A stretch of 64,000 nt of DNA from Pythium myriotylum (Eukaryota > Oomycota > Peronosporomycetes > Pythiales > Pythiaceae): NCBI GenBank assembly GCA_023091665.1, contig JALJCQ010000013.1:682001-746000 (forward strand). Direction: 5' to 3'. Below are positions 43,401 to 53,873 of the stretch, piece after piece. The translations under genes and the position numbers were made by a program. How positions within the stretch are numbered: position 1 is the stretch's first letter; every line of letters starts with the position of its first letter. Under the pieces are notes generated by a model. The model was not told where the DNA came from. It saw only the letters and a program-made list of their open reading frames with translations, and searched no databases.

Positions 43401-45143
43401 CTAGTTGCTGAGGTGGCGGACACGCGCCAGCAGTGCGTGGGCTTCGTTCGATGAATATTGTCGGCAATCTAGAAGCGTCCATTTGTCGGGGGTCCCGTCG
43501 AGTCGCAGTTGCATGATGCCCTGCATGGTCATGAGCACGACTTGCATTTTGGCGGCGAGCTTGCGGCCGACGGGCGGGTTCGTTTGCATGGCCTGCAAAA
43601 ATTGGACACAGGGCACGCCCATGAGCGTCTCAACCAGCGCAGAGTCCACGTTCACATCTTTTGTCGCCGTGCCGTCTTCGACCAGAACGCGCAGTTTATA
43701 AACCCCCGTGTTGTACTGAAAGCCGCTGACGGACTTGACGAAACCGCGGATGGTCAATATCGATCCTATTCGCATTGTCGTAGCCGAGATGGAACTGGTC
43801 TTTGAGTTGAAATACACAAAAGGATCTTTGAGATTTACGGGAGGCGGTGGCGGTTGGAATGGTTCGGCCGGGAGAAGCGAGAATGCAGTCTCTGGATCCA
43901 CGTCTGTAGTGTTGATGGGTGGAGGACTCTCTGTCATGTCAACCACATCGGATGGATTAGCTGGTGGAGGAGTGTTAGGTCTCGATCGAGTTGAATCTGG
44001 ATGAGGTCGCTTCCGTGATGGACTACGCCGCGAACTTGCATCATGGCGTAGTCGGGGAGTCTTGGGCGAGTAAAACAAGTGTTCAACCATGGGATCGGTT
44101 ACATCGCTCGCCATATCCTCATCGTCTGAGGATACATCGACGAACACAGCCGGATTGACCACGTCTGGCTTCGGACGTGGAGGTGACGAGACTGTTTGAT
44201 GAGATCGAGCGGTTTCAGGGAACCGAGGCGTCGAGTTTGCATGAGCAGGTTGTGTACGAGATGGTGCAGAATTGATGCCGAGGAGATCCGCTGCTGTTCG
44301 GGGGAGATGCGATTGTGTTGGTGACCCTGGTGGTTTCGGTGCTGCTGTGGCTCTTGCGGCGGGGTGATTCTGCACTGGCAGTGATCGTTTGGATTGGATT
44401 TCGTTTTGATTTGATGTTTTGTGGGACGAAAGGTGGACGCCTCCTGTCATGAGTGCTGCCGAGTACGCGCCTGAAGGCTTCTCGGTTGTCGTAGCCGTTC
44501 CGCTGAGTTTGGTTGTGTCAAGGGCGTCGTTGCCAGAGACACCGAGAACCTGACAGCTCTCGGGCGTGAGCAGCAACATGCCGTGTCGAATAGCGACATT
44601 CTGGATAAGCACCTGCCACCACGATCCTCTCGGTCAATCTCAAGTGATCCCATGGTGAGACTTGTACCCATATGCACCGACCCACCTTCGTTCCTCTCGG
44701 GGTCTTGACACTCAACGCTGGCATCCACTTGTACTCAAATCCGAACACAGTCTGGTGGCCGTCTGTGAGGCACAGTTTCAGCGTGCGCGTCGGTCCCTTC
44801 GAATCCTCGGTGCGTTGCTCAAAGTTTGCGCCAATATTGACAATGTCGACGATCTAACCACCATTTCTCATGAGCCACCTCCTAGCTCCCAACTGCATGC
44901 AGCTCGCACCACGCAACGCACCTGCAGCAAACACACACCCTGCAGCATCTTGCCGTCCAGCTCCTGGACGTTGGGCGGCAGCATGGGCTTGCAGCTCACG
45001 TGGAGATCCTCGGCCAGCAGCCGTCCGAGCAGGAAGTCGGCCACGGACGTCGCCGCGCGGATCGCCGAGAACGCGCGCATCTCGCGCGCCTCCCACGCCG
45101 CGTCGACGCCTTCATAGACGAGACATCGCGACGATCGAGCCAT
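43401..45143 (-). CDS. RMI1: RecQ-mediated genome instability protein 1 (RMI1)
   Basis: OB-fold subunit of the BLM/Sgs1-TopoIII-RMI complex that dissolves double Holliday junctions. Three exons worked out by eye: 44922-45143, 44686-44853 and 43401-44612 (introns 44854-44921 and 44686 side 44613-44685, both GT-AG, phases fit), 533 residues. Exon 1 starts MARSSRCLVYEGVDAAW and contains the DUF1767-type segment LLAEDLHV ... LPPNVQELDGKMLQG; exon 2 has TLKLCLTDGHQ and PALSVKTPRGTK, which runs into VLIQNVAIRHGMLLLTPESC in exon 3 (OB1). Then a 190-residue disordered Pro/Ser-rich linker and a C-terminal OB domain (MRIGSILTIRGFVKSVSGFQ, LVEDGTATKDVNVD). The first exon is preceded by an (AG)n tract. 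Confidence 0.88.
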
Positions 45144-45168
45144 CGGAGTTAGCGCATCGAGAGGCCGC

Positions 45169-45170
<2 letters not shown>

Positions 45171-45206
<36 letters not shown>
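45171..45206 (+). repeat. (AG)18 microsatellite upstream of RMI1
   Basis: Uninterrupted AG dinucleotides, reading (CT)n on the RMI1 strand, ending about 28 nt before its start codon. Likely 5' UTR or core promoter. Confidence 0.95.
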
Positions 45207-45207
<1 letters not shown>

Positions 45208-45334
45208 AACGTCCGTCGCTTCAAAATGGAGGTTTCCCGCCAAAATCCATATTGGAGGAAGGAAGTATACAGTACTGGGGACTAGATGGTGTATACTATA
45301 CGAGTGTGTTGCTAACATGATAGGTTACCACACG

Positions 45335-46307
45335 TCACAGACTCACTTTCTCTGTGGAGAGCGAGGTGGTCGCGACGCGCAGCGGTGGCTCCTCCATGGC
45401 GGCGTACGTGGTCACGGGCCGAGCGAACGGGATGCTTTCGTTTGGAGGAATGAGCACGATCGCAAACTGGAGAGAAACGAGCGGTGAGAGAAGGAAGTCG
45501 GCAGGTTTGGAAAGGGTTGGTTGGAACGTACCTCGGGGTGGTCTCGAAGGAGAAGCACTTGTGGGAGCTCGATGTAGTGCATCTTGATGAAACGGAAGAT
45601 GACCATGCCGCTTCCGATCGATGCTAGATACATGATCCATAGCCAGATCGGATCATCGTCTCTTGTGCGCGTGAGCAGTCCGAGAGACGCGATGTATCCG
45701 ATCGTGAAGAGCAAGACCATTACCGTGCCTCGCTTGCGATAATGATCATGGATCTCCGAGGACGCCATAGTGGGAGGAAATCGCCCCGTGAACTTGGAGA
45801 TCTTGCGGTGGTAATAGCCCATGATCTTGAGCCTGTTACAGTCCTCTGACATTTCGATCTGTCCACATATGGACGTCAAACTGACCCAAACTTCAAATCA
45901 TTGTGATCAGTGAACCCACCTCGCGCCAATATGTCCATCTCATCTGGTGGCCTTCTGGCCAGAGCACGAAGTATCGGTACTAATCGCAGAACACCATAAG
46001 TACAGTCGGCAGTTCAGCTCAGTAGACCCCATTTCCTTGCGTCTCGTACCAACGCCATCACGAGCTCAAACAGGCTCACGACAGCGACCAGAATGAACAC
46101 TAGCGTCGTCAGGAACCACGTGTGCACGAGCGCAGTCACCAGCGACGGGATCACAAAGACCACGGCGACGCGCGCGACGCCGACGAGAAAGTAGACGCGC
46201 TCCTGCTTGGTCAGCGCGTCGTTCGAGAGATGCGGCGCAAAGTGGCGCACGATCTTGCGCTGGTGCGCGTGGAACTCGTTCAGGTCCGTGGACCACGACG
46301 AGTACAT
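45335..46307 (-). CDS. four-helix membrane protein, unknown family
   Basis: 258 residues from four exons: 46050-46307, 45920-45979, 45532-45858 and 45335-45466 (introns 45980-46049, 45859-45919, 45467-45531; GT-AG, all phase 0, 61-70 nt). The 20-codon second exon reads YRYFVLWPEGHQMRWTYWRE. Two hydrophobic helices lie in exon 1 (FLVGVARVAVVFVIPSLVTA and TWFLTTLVFILVAVVSLFEL) and two in exon 3 (GTVMVLLFTIGYIASLGLL and IWLWIMYLASIGSGMVIFRF), with a charged loop between. The tail is soluble. No family recognised; the start MYSSWSTDL is the first ATG in frame. Confidence 0.75.
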
Positions 46308-46603
46308 GGCTCTCCACGCTGGCGAGTGGACAACTGGTCACTCGGTCTCTTGCTCGCGGTGCCTCGTGCGGCTGGCGAGATCTGCGGCGCGTCCGTCTGT
46401 CGGGCTCGCTCGTGGAGCTGCTCACCGAGTGCTGCTTGTCTCTCTGGCCTCCGAGAAACCTTGAAGCTGCAACTTCAAGAGCCATCGTCCACCCTCAAAG
46501 AGCAACTTTTTGGAGTAGAAATGTAATTTGGGGGGTTATTTATATTGGTATAGAAAAGATTATCAAAAAAAATAGGTGTTTTGGCGTGAGACGATGGTGG
46601 ACC
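46308..46603. other. intergenic between two minus-strand genes
   Basis: 3' flank of the kinase gene and 5' flank of the membrane protein gene. No motif identified. Confidence 0.4.
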
Positions 46604-48070
46604 CTAATGCAACTCGACGGCGACGCTGTCGGCCGAGACGGTCTCGGTGGCCTTGGTCGGGGAAGCGGCCGGGTCGTCCGGGATCTCGGTCGACTGGACC
46701 TTGCTGAAGGTCTTGGAGAGAGCATTTGAGGCCTGCACCGTGCGAATGGCCGCCTTGAATTTTCGGCGAGCGTTGAAGCGACGCAGCTCTTCCAATGCAC
46801 TCGTGAGCTGCACGGTCGCGACCTCCTTGCCAGTGACCCACTTGTGCTCAAGCAGCTGAGCGGCCGTCCATCTATACCATCCACGAGCACGAATTAGTTG
46901 AGAGGCAGACAAATGCAAAGGTTTCGAAAGGCCTTACCGTTCAGTCGGGTTGACGACGAGCATTTTGTTGATGAGATCCTTCGCGTCATCGGAGACGTGG
47001 TCCCAGTATGGCGAGTCGTACGTGAACTTTCCGCGCTTGATCTTGCGGAAGAGCGCGTTGTGGTTGTCATCGTGGAATGGAGGGTAACCGCACAGCAGAA
47101 TAAAGGTGATGACACCGATACTCCAAATGTCCACGGCCTTGCCGTACGGGTGGCCTTCCAGGATTTCCGGAGCGACGTATCCTGGCGTACCACAAGCAGT
47201 CACGAGGCCCTCGCTGTCAAAGTCAATCTTCTTAGAGAAACCGAAGTCGGCCAGCTTGATTGAGGCGTCGTCGTCCTTGCTCGTGAGCAGCAGGTTCTCT
47301 GGCTTGAGATCACGGTGGACGACGTTGGCATCGTGGCAGTACTTAATGGACTCGAGCAGCAGCTTGACCAAGTCGCGCGCTTCCCGCTCACTGTAGTAGG
47401 ACTGAATGATAAAATACCTCGGGTGAGTTCCAGGTCTCCGACCAGCTATACAATTTACGGCAAACGCACCTTCTCGACAATACGATCAAATAATTCGCCA
47501 CCTTCCATGAATTCGGTGACGAGGTAGTAGAACTTCTCTTCCTGGAAGAAATCGTGGAGGATCATGATGTTCGGGTGGTTCATCTACATGCGCATGGCAC
47601 GCGGGCATAGTCGTTAGTCAAAAATCCAAACATCCCGGGCTCAGCCCTTATAGAAAAAAAAACCCGCGCTCACCTGCTTGAGAATCGCGACCTCGGTCGT
47701 GAGCGCTTCGATGTCTTCGGCCGTGAGACCTTCGCGCTTGATGCACTTGATCGCGTACTTCTGGCCCGTGGGTTTGTGGATCGACTCCTTCACGACCGAG
47801 AACGTGCCCGAGCCGATCATCTTGCCGAGCGAGTACTGCTCGTCAAAGCTGTACGGGTTCGGCGGGTTGTTGCCGGCGACCTCTTGGTGGGTCTTGTCGG
47901 CGGCAGGCGCTGGACGGCGCTCGACGCCGTTGGCCGCGACCTGGGTCTCCGCATTCACCACTTCCTCGGCCTGTCGTCGCGCCGCATCAGCCCGTGCCCC
48001 CCACGCCAACGTTGGCGCCGACGCCAATCCAAGCCAATTAGCTCACCTGCTTGGAACTCACGCAGCCCAT
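46604..48070 (-). CDS. CaMK-type Ser/Thr kinase with MGC N-terminus
   Basis: 388 residues from five exons: 48047-48070, 47674-47970, 47470-47583, 46938-47401 and 46604-46871 (four GT-AG introns of 66-90 nt). The first exon is only eight codons, MGCVSSKQ, a consensus for N-myristoylation with an adjacent cysteine for palmitoylation, predicting membrane attachment. The kinase domain follows from YSLGKMIGSGTFSVVK (Gly loop), AIKCIK (catalytic Lys), MNHPNIMILHDFF, HRDLKPENLLL, DFGFSKK, GTPGYVAPEI and DIWSIGVITF. Behind it, FNARRKFKAAIRTVQASNAL resembles the autoinhibitory/calmodulin-binding segment of CaMKI/II. No EF hands, so it is not a CDPK. Confidence 0.9.
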
Positions 48071-48379
48071 AGTCGCTCTCGATCGAAATCCGCTTGTGTG
48101 GGGTCGGCGGGTGGGGGGCAAGCGCGAGGTGGCGCGCGCGTAGCTACTGGGGAGACCGACCTCAATTCCTTACCGGTCTGGCGTTTTCTTTCTGGCCTGG
48201 GTAAGAAATCAAGCCACGCAGGGGAAAAATAAGACGAGCCGAAGAGGATACGACTCACATTCCGGCTATAAAAAGGGCGAGCTGAACTCAAACTATAGTG
48301 GCGTCAAGACTGCGCTTGTCGCACAGATCTTTCTTTTGAAAAGACGCGGTGGGCTGCGAATGGAAAGGAGCACCTGCAA
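48071..48379. other. intergenic between kinase and shugoshin genes
   Basis: Serves as promoter region of the kinase gene. A TATAAAAA-like string near 48267 is on the plus strand, where no gene starts. Confidence 0.5.
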
Positions 48380-49892
48380 TTAGGTCGTGAACGTGAAGCG
48401 ATCGCCCTGGGCGCGAAAGATCATCCAGCAGATCCGGAGTGAGAGCGTTTGCGAGGAAAAGAGGTGACGAGGCAGTTGTCACGCGTACCTGTCGAAGCTT
48501 TGTGTTTAGCTTGGGCAGTGCGTAGGAGACGGGTTTGAGTGGGCGAGTGGTTCTTCTGGTTATCGTATCGATCGGTGTCGGCGACGAGGCCTTCAGGTGT
48601 CGCAGCGCCTCAGCATGGTTCGATGATTGACGCCGCTTCTGACTTGGAAGAGGACGTGGGCTTATGATGCGTGGACGCTTGATCAAACCGTAATAGTCAC
48701 CCTGGCACACGTTGAAGTGATGATTCCAATTCCGAGAGCTCGTCTGTAGCAGACGTTATTACACATACCCGACGAATCTTCCTGTTGAGCGGGGGCTCAA
48801 CATAGCTGATTTCGTGGCTCCGCCGGCGAAGGCGTCGATGGATCTCGAACTGTTTGATTAAATTGTTAGCAGAGTTCCCAGTGTATCAGTGTACAAACCT
48901 CTGGAGCGAGGTTTCTTGCAACCGAGTCTTCTGCTTCCATTGCTTGGTCACTGTGAGCTTGGGCATTGTCGTTGCATTTGCCAGTCGGGGAAGGTGAACA
49001 CATGTACACATCGCCACTGTCATTGTCGTCTCTGTGGGTCGAGGGGATCTGGGTGTGGGAATACCAAAGTTGACTGAGACAAACGTCACTTCAAAGCAAT
49101 GGAGATGGCCAAAGCTTGCTTACTTGTCGCGAGCGCGTCACTCCGGGACCTCGGCTTGTCCCAACGACGATCAACTCTCGTCGCACAATCTTGATTGTAG
49201 GAGAAAGACTTCGACGGGAGTCATTAGGCTTCAGGAGAAGAAAAGTCAGCGCTCCCCAAGCGTTCTCCCGCACGCACGCAACGACTCACAGATGGAATAA
49301 AGTGGCGTGGTGGCGTATGGGCTCCGCCGCTACTATCCTGGCCGCTTGTTGAACTCTCCTCGGAAATATCGCATTGAACGCAGAAATCAGACGTCGCTGC
49401 AGATGATGCACATACGTGGCACCGCACTTCGTCAGCGTCCACGACTACCGCCCAAGCAACCAATACGAACCTGGCGCTGACCTTGCAATCTTTTTTGTCA
49501 AGATTTTGACTGTGGTCACGGTTAACACACATCTCTCCACAGCCTCACGTTCACATCTCCCCGAACCTTGATCCTTCAGAATGACCTGCATGTGCTTCCT
49601 CTCTAGACGAGCAGCGCATGTCAGTAACCACTCCATCCACCCGCATCTCGTCAATCGCCAGCGTACCCCGCGCCAGCTCCATTTTCGCCACGTTCTTCGC
49701 TCCGCGCCATCGCCGTTTCCGTCAGCCATAACTCCGCTCCCGCTGCGCGCCAGAAGCCCGCAGACGCACCAACTGCTTGGCCAGGTCGCGGTTCTTGTCC
49801 TTGAGCGCCGCGACGTCTTCGCGCAGCTGCTGCAGCTCCTCGTGGACGCCGTAGACGTAGCCGACGTTGCTCTTCCGCGTCCCCTTGACCAT
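48380..49892 (-). CDS. SGO: shugoshin-like centromere cohesin protector
   Basis: 324 residues from eight exons found by eye: 49733-49892, 49471-49602, 49290-49396, 49124-49228, 48899-49048, 48769-48849, 48489-48701, 48380-48406. Phases fit throughout, but the first donor (GTTATG) and the 49-nt intron 48850-48898 are unusual. Exon 1 is a predicted coiled coil (VHEELQQLREDVAALKDKNR), where family members bind PP2A. The middle is disordered and acidic. The C-terminus has two copies of the shugoshin motif: SYVEPPLNRKIRRGDYY and SYALPKLNTKLRQGDRFTFT, each split by an intron just before GD. In known shugoshins this basic motif binds phosphorylated H2A and recruits the protein to centromeres. The start at 49892 lies 76 nt from the stop of the ankyrin gene. 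Confidence 0.78.
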
Positions 49893-49967
49893 GTTGCCGA
49901 TTGCCGACTTTTTCCCCCCTTCAACCACCGAATCGATTTTGAGAGGGAGTTTTTCGCGACGGCAACT

Positions 49968-50646
49968 TCAACATTGGCTTGCTGAGGGCGCGCCAACTGT
50001 TGGTACGACGCCAACAACGCCGCGTAGAAATGCCGTGAGCTCCGTGTGCTTCCTCGTCGCGCACACGTCAATGGGGCGCTCGCCTCGCTTGGCGTTTCAC
50101 ACAGCCAGCCTGTCAGTATGTTGAATGACTCTCTTGACGACGCCGTTCTCGTTGTATACTCACCAAGTTAACTTTTGTTGGATCTGCACCGGCGCCAATT
50201 AATACTTTCGCGATCGTGAGATGGCCTCCCTGAGCTGCCTTGTGGAGCGGGGTGTTGCCGTCGGCGGCGGCGATGTCGACGCTCGCGCCGTGCTCCAGCA
50301 GCAACGCGGCGATGCGTTCGCGGCCCAGAAGCGCCGCGTGGTGGAGAGCCGTGTATCCATTCTATTACCGGCAGAATAATTCATGCTGTTGGCTGCCTCA
50401 TCCCAGCGTGGAGCAGAGAGAGAGAAGAGGAAGAGAGAAGAGTCAACGCACCACGTCTGGCGTCGAAACGAGGACGCGTCCCTTCGTGAGCTCGAGCTCG
50501 ACGCCACGAATGTCGCCGTTGAGCGTCGCGACGTGGAGTGGCGTGGTTGGCGCCAACGCCAACGGGTCTCGCTGCTGCCTGAAGAACGCGAGGAACGCGT
50601 CGCTCACGTCGAGAGTCGCCAGCGTCGTGAGTACGTTGCGCTCCAT
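49968..50646 (-). CDS. small ankyrin-repeat protein
   Basis: 170 residues, three exons: 50452-50646, 50164-50361, 49968-50087 (introns 50362-50451 and 50088-50163). Ankyrin repeats: TTPLHVATLNGDIRGVELEL, NGYTALHHAALLGRERIAAL, DGNTPLHKAAQGGHLTIAKV, then a last half repeat RGERPIDVCATRKHTELTAF. No other domain, so it is likely an adaptor. The acceptor of the last exon (CCAAG) was chosen because it alone keeps the ankyrin frame. Confidence 0.8.
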
Positions 50647-50835
50647 TTTGTCTGGCTTCTCGAAATCGTCCTCCCGAATTATAATTGGAGCGCAGTCATA
50701 TTAGGTTAGTCTAGTTTTCTCCTCCACAACCAACGTATCGTAACCTCGCTGGGTGTAACCTGCTGGCCCGTACCCCTTTGGGCCGGAGCACCACACCTTT
50801 TCCATTGCGGTGGTGAGGATCATCGTCGTCGGTCA

Positions 50836-53826
50836 ATGGCGTCTATCCAGCGTTGCGCGCCGCTGCTTGCGCGCGTGCCGCGGCTCCCACAGCGACATGC
50901 GCGGCTCGCGACCGCGACTGCCAGATGGCGCCGATCGCTCGCTCTCTATCCGTCCAACTCCGAGCGCGAGCTCGGCTCGGATGCCTGCGCGCGGCGTCGC
51001 GACGTGCGCTCGACGCCGGCGTCTATCCGCAGCTTCTCGGCCTCTCGCGGCGTGCCGGTCACCAAGGAGGCTGCCAAGAAGGCTCCTGTGCCTGCCGAGG
51101 ACTTTGCGACGCTCAAGCAGTTCCTCATGAAGCCCGCGACCGACGGCGAGGCCGCCGTGGCCGCGCGCGCCATCGTCACGCGCATGATGGACCAGCACGT
51201 CTACGCCGACATGTCGGGCCAGGAAGCCGCCGTGATGAGCATGGTCGCCGACGCGCTCGAGGACTACGCGTTCGTGGTGGACGTGTACAAGAGTCTGCGC
51301 CATGCGCGCGTGGCGCCGTCGCCCATGACGCTCGAGCTCACGGCAGACGCGTGCGCGCGCACGGGCGACTGGCAGACGGCCCACGACGTGATCGAGCGCA
51401 TGCACGAGGCTGTGGACATCATGCACCCGTCGATCGACGTCTACGAGAACGCCGTGCGCGCGTGCCACGCCGCCGGCAAGTGGATGCAGGGCAAGCAGCT
51501 GCTCGAGGCGATCAAGAACGAGCGGCTCGAGGCCTCGGCCGACGTCCACTTGCTCGTCATCGAGGCGTGTCTTGCTGCGCGTGAGCTCACGGCCACGACG
51601 CGGCTCGTGCAGGAGTTTTTCCGTGAGTTCCCGATGCTCGAGCTCGACGAAGTGCGCGACGTGCTGGAAGGACTGCTCGCCATGGCGCTCGAGAGAGAAG
51701 TGTTGGACCACGCGCTGTTCTTCCGCGACCAGCTCGCCCAACGGAACATCGAGATCCCGCGAGAGACGTACGAGCAGCTCATCGAGCTCAGCGCGCGCCA
51801 ACGTGATTGGCATCGCGCGCGTGTTTTGCTGGCGCAGCTCACCAAGGCACGCGCGCTGCCAGTCGCCGCGCCGTCTCACGCGTTCACCAAGGATACTGAC
51901 CAGTTGCTGAAGGATATGCACGCTCATGGGCTCGAGATCTCCATGGATGTGTACAACGCGGCTCTACGCGCCTACGGCGGCCAAACGACGCTTGCCAAGG
52001 CGGAGAAGCTGCTCGCGACCATGAAGCAGCGCGGCGTTGCACCTGACACTGTCTCGTACGCAGCCGTGATTTGCAGTTGCGGCTCGGATGTGGATGCCTC
52101 GCAGCGGTACTTCGACGAACTCAAGCAGAGTGGATTGCCGATGAGCATGGATGCATTCCACGTGTATCTGCTAGCCCCGAGTCGAGCCAAGCAGTGGGAA
52201 GTGGTCGTCGATCGGTATGAAGAGATCCAGGCGCTGGCCTCAGAGCAGGAGCGGAAGCAGATCACGCAGGACCGACGAATCATGTCGTGCCTCGCAACGG
52301 CCCACGGCCACCTAGAGAACGACGATGAGATGCTCCGCGTGTTCACGGGTATGAAGATCCACGGGCTTGTGCCGAACCTGTACGTGTACGCTGAGGCCAT
52401 GAAGGCGTACGTGCGCAAGGGTCAATGGCGCCACGCACTCATGCTATTTGACCACATGTGGACGGAGGACATCGACAAGGATAAGCTCGCGCAGTTTCCA
52501 CTGACTTGGGATGCTGCCGTGGACGCGGCGATCACGGGTGAGGACTCGGAGCGACTGGATACACTTTATCAACAAGTAATACGGCACCATGGGCGGGTGC
52601 GACCACATACGGCGGCTACGCTGATCGAGCACATGACCAACCTCCCGACTGACAAGATCTGGAACGACTTCCTGGCGATCAAGTACATCCACGACCGTCA
52701 TGGTGCCCGAGACGAGAGCCAACGCAGCTGGCAGGTCGTGAACGCAGTTCTCAAGCGAGCAGTGAGCGAGTGGGACGCGCAGCTCGCCGAGAAGATCGTG
52801 GCCGACGCGGAAACCAAGCTTGGCATGCGGCACTTTAACGCCATGACGTACTCTCTCATGCTCGAGCTCTACGCGCGCAAGAAAGACCACGCCAGGTTCT
52901 TGAGGTGGAGTGACAAGATGGCTACTGCTGACTCGAAGGTGACAGCGTATACGACTCGTGCGCTGTTAGGCCACTTGAAAACCCTCACCGAGTTCGAAGA
53001 TAGCACTGCAATCCGCGAGTTGGCCCTCGCGGCTGCGCGTCTGTTTTCAGTGGACCATGATCGGAGAGTAGACGTGAGCTTCGTCCCATACGCTGACAGT
53101 GCCGAGCTTGGCCGCAAGATCCTCGACATATGGGAGGTTCGTGGACACGCGATCCATCTCCCTACTTTGGAAGAATACATCGGTCTCTGTCGCTACTCAA
53201 CAGACCTGGAAGACGTTTTCCAGCGGATTGATCGAGAACCCGAACGTGACGAGCCGCTTGTGTATTCTCCTGAGTTCATTCACAGCTTGTTCCTCACAGT
53301 GACCGAGATTGCACCTGAACTGCAGCCTCGTCTCCATGATTTCCTCATCGACTGCCTCGAGACTCAGCCCAAAGAAAGCGCGACCGCAGCTCTCGGTGTG
53401 TTCTGCTCAATTGCCTCGCCAGAAGAGTCAATGGAGCTGTTCCAGTCGCTCGTGTCCGAGAGCGAGAATGCCCAGCTTGATGACGACGACCTCGTCATTT
53501 TTCTGGCAAGTTGTGCGTCCGATCCAGAGGATGGTGAGGAAGTGACCGTCGATGTCGCCCGGCTTCGCGAGATTTGTTTAGTGGTCGCAGAGAACGAGAT
53601 GGAGCTTGGAGGAGGATCCACGACATTCCTGCTGCGCACGTTGCTTACGCTTTCCCGTTCCAGCAACGACGAGTTCGTGAGTGAGACCGCAGAGCTTGTC
53701 AAAAGCTTGCTGGCAGCGACGCTGGATGGTTCGTCTCGAGAAGAATTGAAGGCGTTCATCACCCATCTCTCGCAAGATCCACGTGACGCTGCTATCATTG
53801 ATGAGCTCGTGGACTCCTTACTGTAA
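50836..53826 (+). CDS. mitochondrial pentatricopeptide-repeat (PPR) protein
   Basis: 996 residues, single exon. The N-terminus is rich in Arg/Ala/Ser without acidic residues (MASIQRCAPLLARVPRLPQR), a predicted mitochondrial presequence. Helical PPR-type repeats of about 35 residues are visible from residue 140 on: APSPMTLELTADACARTGDW, ISMDVYNAALRAYGGQTTLA, APDTVSYAAVICSCG, VPNLYVYAEAMKAYVRKGQW. PPR proteins bind organellar RNA for processing or translation. The target is unknown. The last 250 residues are acidic and lack clear repeats. Convergent with the gene at 53874; the 3' ends are 47 nt apart. Confidence 0.88.
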   Translation: MASIQRCAPLLARVPRLPQRHARLATATARWRRSLALYPSNSERELGSDACARRRDVRSTPASIRSFSASRGVPVTKEAAKKAPVPAEDFATLKQFLMKPATDGEAAVAARAIVTRMMDQHVYADMSGQEAAVMSMVADALEDYAFVVDVYKSLRHARVAPSPMTLELTADACARTGDWQTAHDVIERMHEAVDIMHPSIDVYENAVRACHAAGKWMQGKQLLEAIKNERLEASADVHLLVIEACLAARELTATTRLVQEFFREFPMLELDEVRDVLEGLLAMALEREVLDHALFFRDQLAQRNIEIPRETYEQLIELSARQRDWHRARVLLAQLTKARALPVAAPSHAFTKDTDQLLKDMHAHGLEISMDVYNAALRAYGGQTTLAKAEKLLATMKQRGVAPDTVSYAAVICSCGSDVDASQRYFDELKQSGLPMSMDAFHVYLLAPSRAKQWEVVVDRYEEIQALASEQERKQITQDRRIMSCLATAHGHLENDDEMLRVFTGMKIHGLVPNLYVYAEAMKAYVRKGQWRHALMLFDHMWTEDIDKDKLAQFPLTWDAAVDAAITGEDSERLDTLYQQVIRHHGRVRPHTAATLIEHMTNLPTDKIWNDFLAIKYIHDRHGARDESQRSWQVVNAVLKRAVSEWDAQLAEKIVADAETKLGMRHFNAMTYSLMLELYARKKDHARFLRWSDKMATADSKVTAYTTRALLGHLKTLTEFEDSTAIRELALAAARLFSVDHDRRVDVSFVPYADSAELGRKILDIWEVRGHAIHLPTLEEYIGLCRYSTDLEDVFQRIDREPERDEPLVYSPEFIHSLFLTVTEIAPELQPRLHDFLIDCLETQPKESATAALGVFCSIASPEESMELFQSLVSESENAQLDDDDLVIFLASCASDPEDGEEVTVDVARLREICLVVAENEMELGGGSTTFLLRTLLTLSRSSNDEFVSETAELVKSLLAATLDGSSREELKAFITHLSQDPRDAAIIDELVDSLL

Positions 53827-53873
53827 GCACTGTTCACAGGTAGAAACTCTATTGCTTGCAATGTTAGAAGACG

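Noticed and set aside
48260..48275. TATAAAAA as a TATA box
   Set aside because: It is on the plus strand where no gene starts; both neighbours are on the minus strand, and oomycete promoters generally lack TATA boxes.
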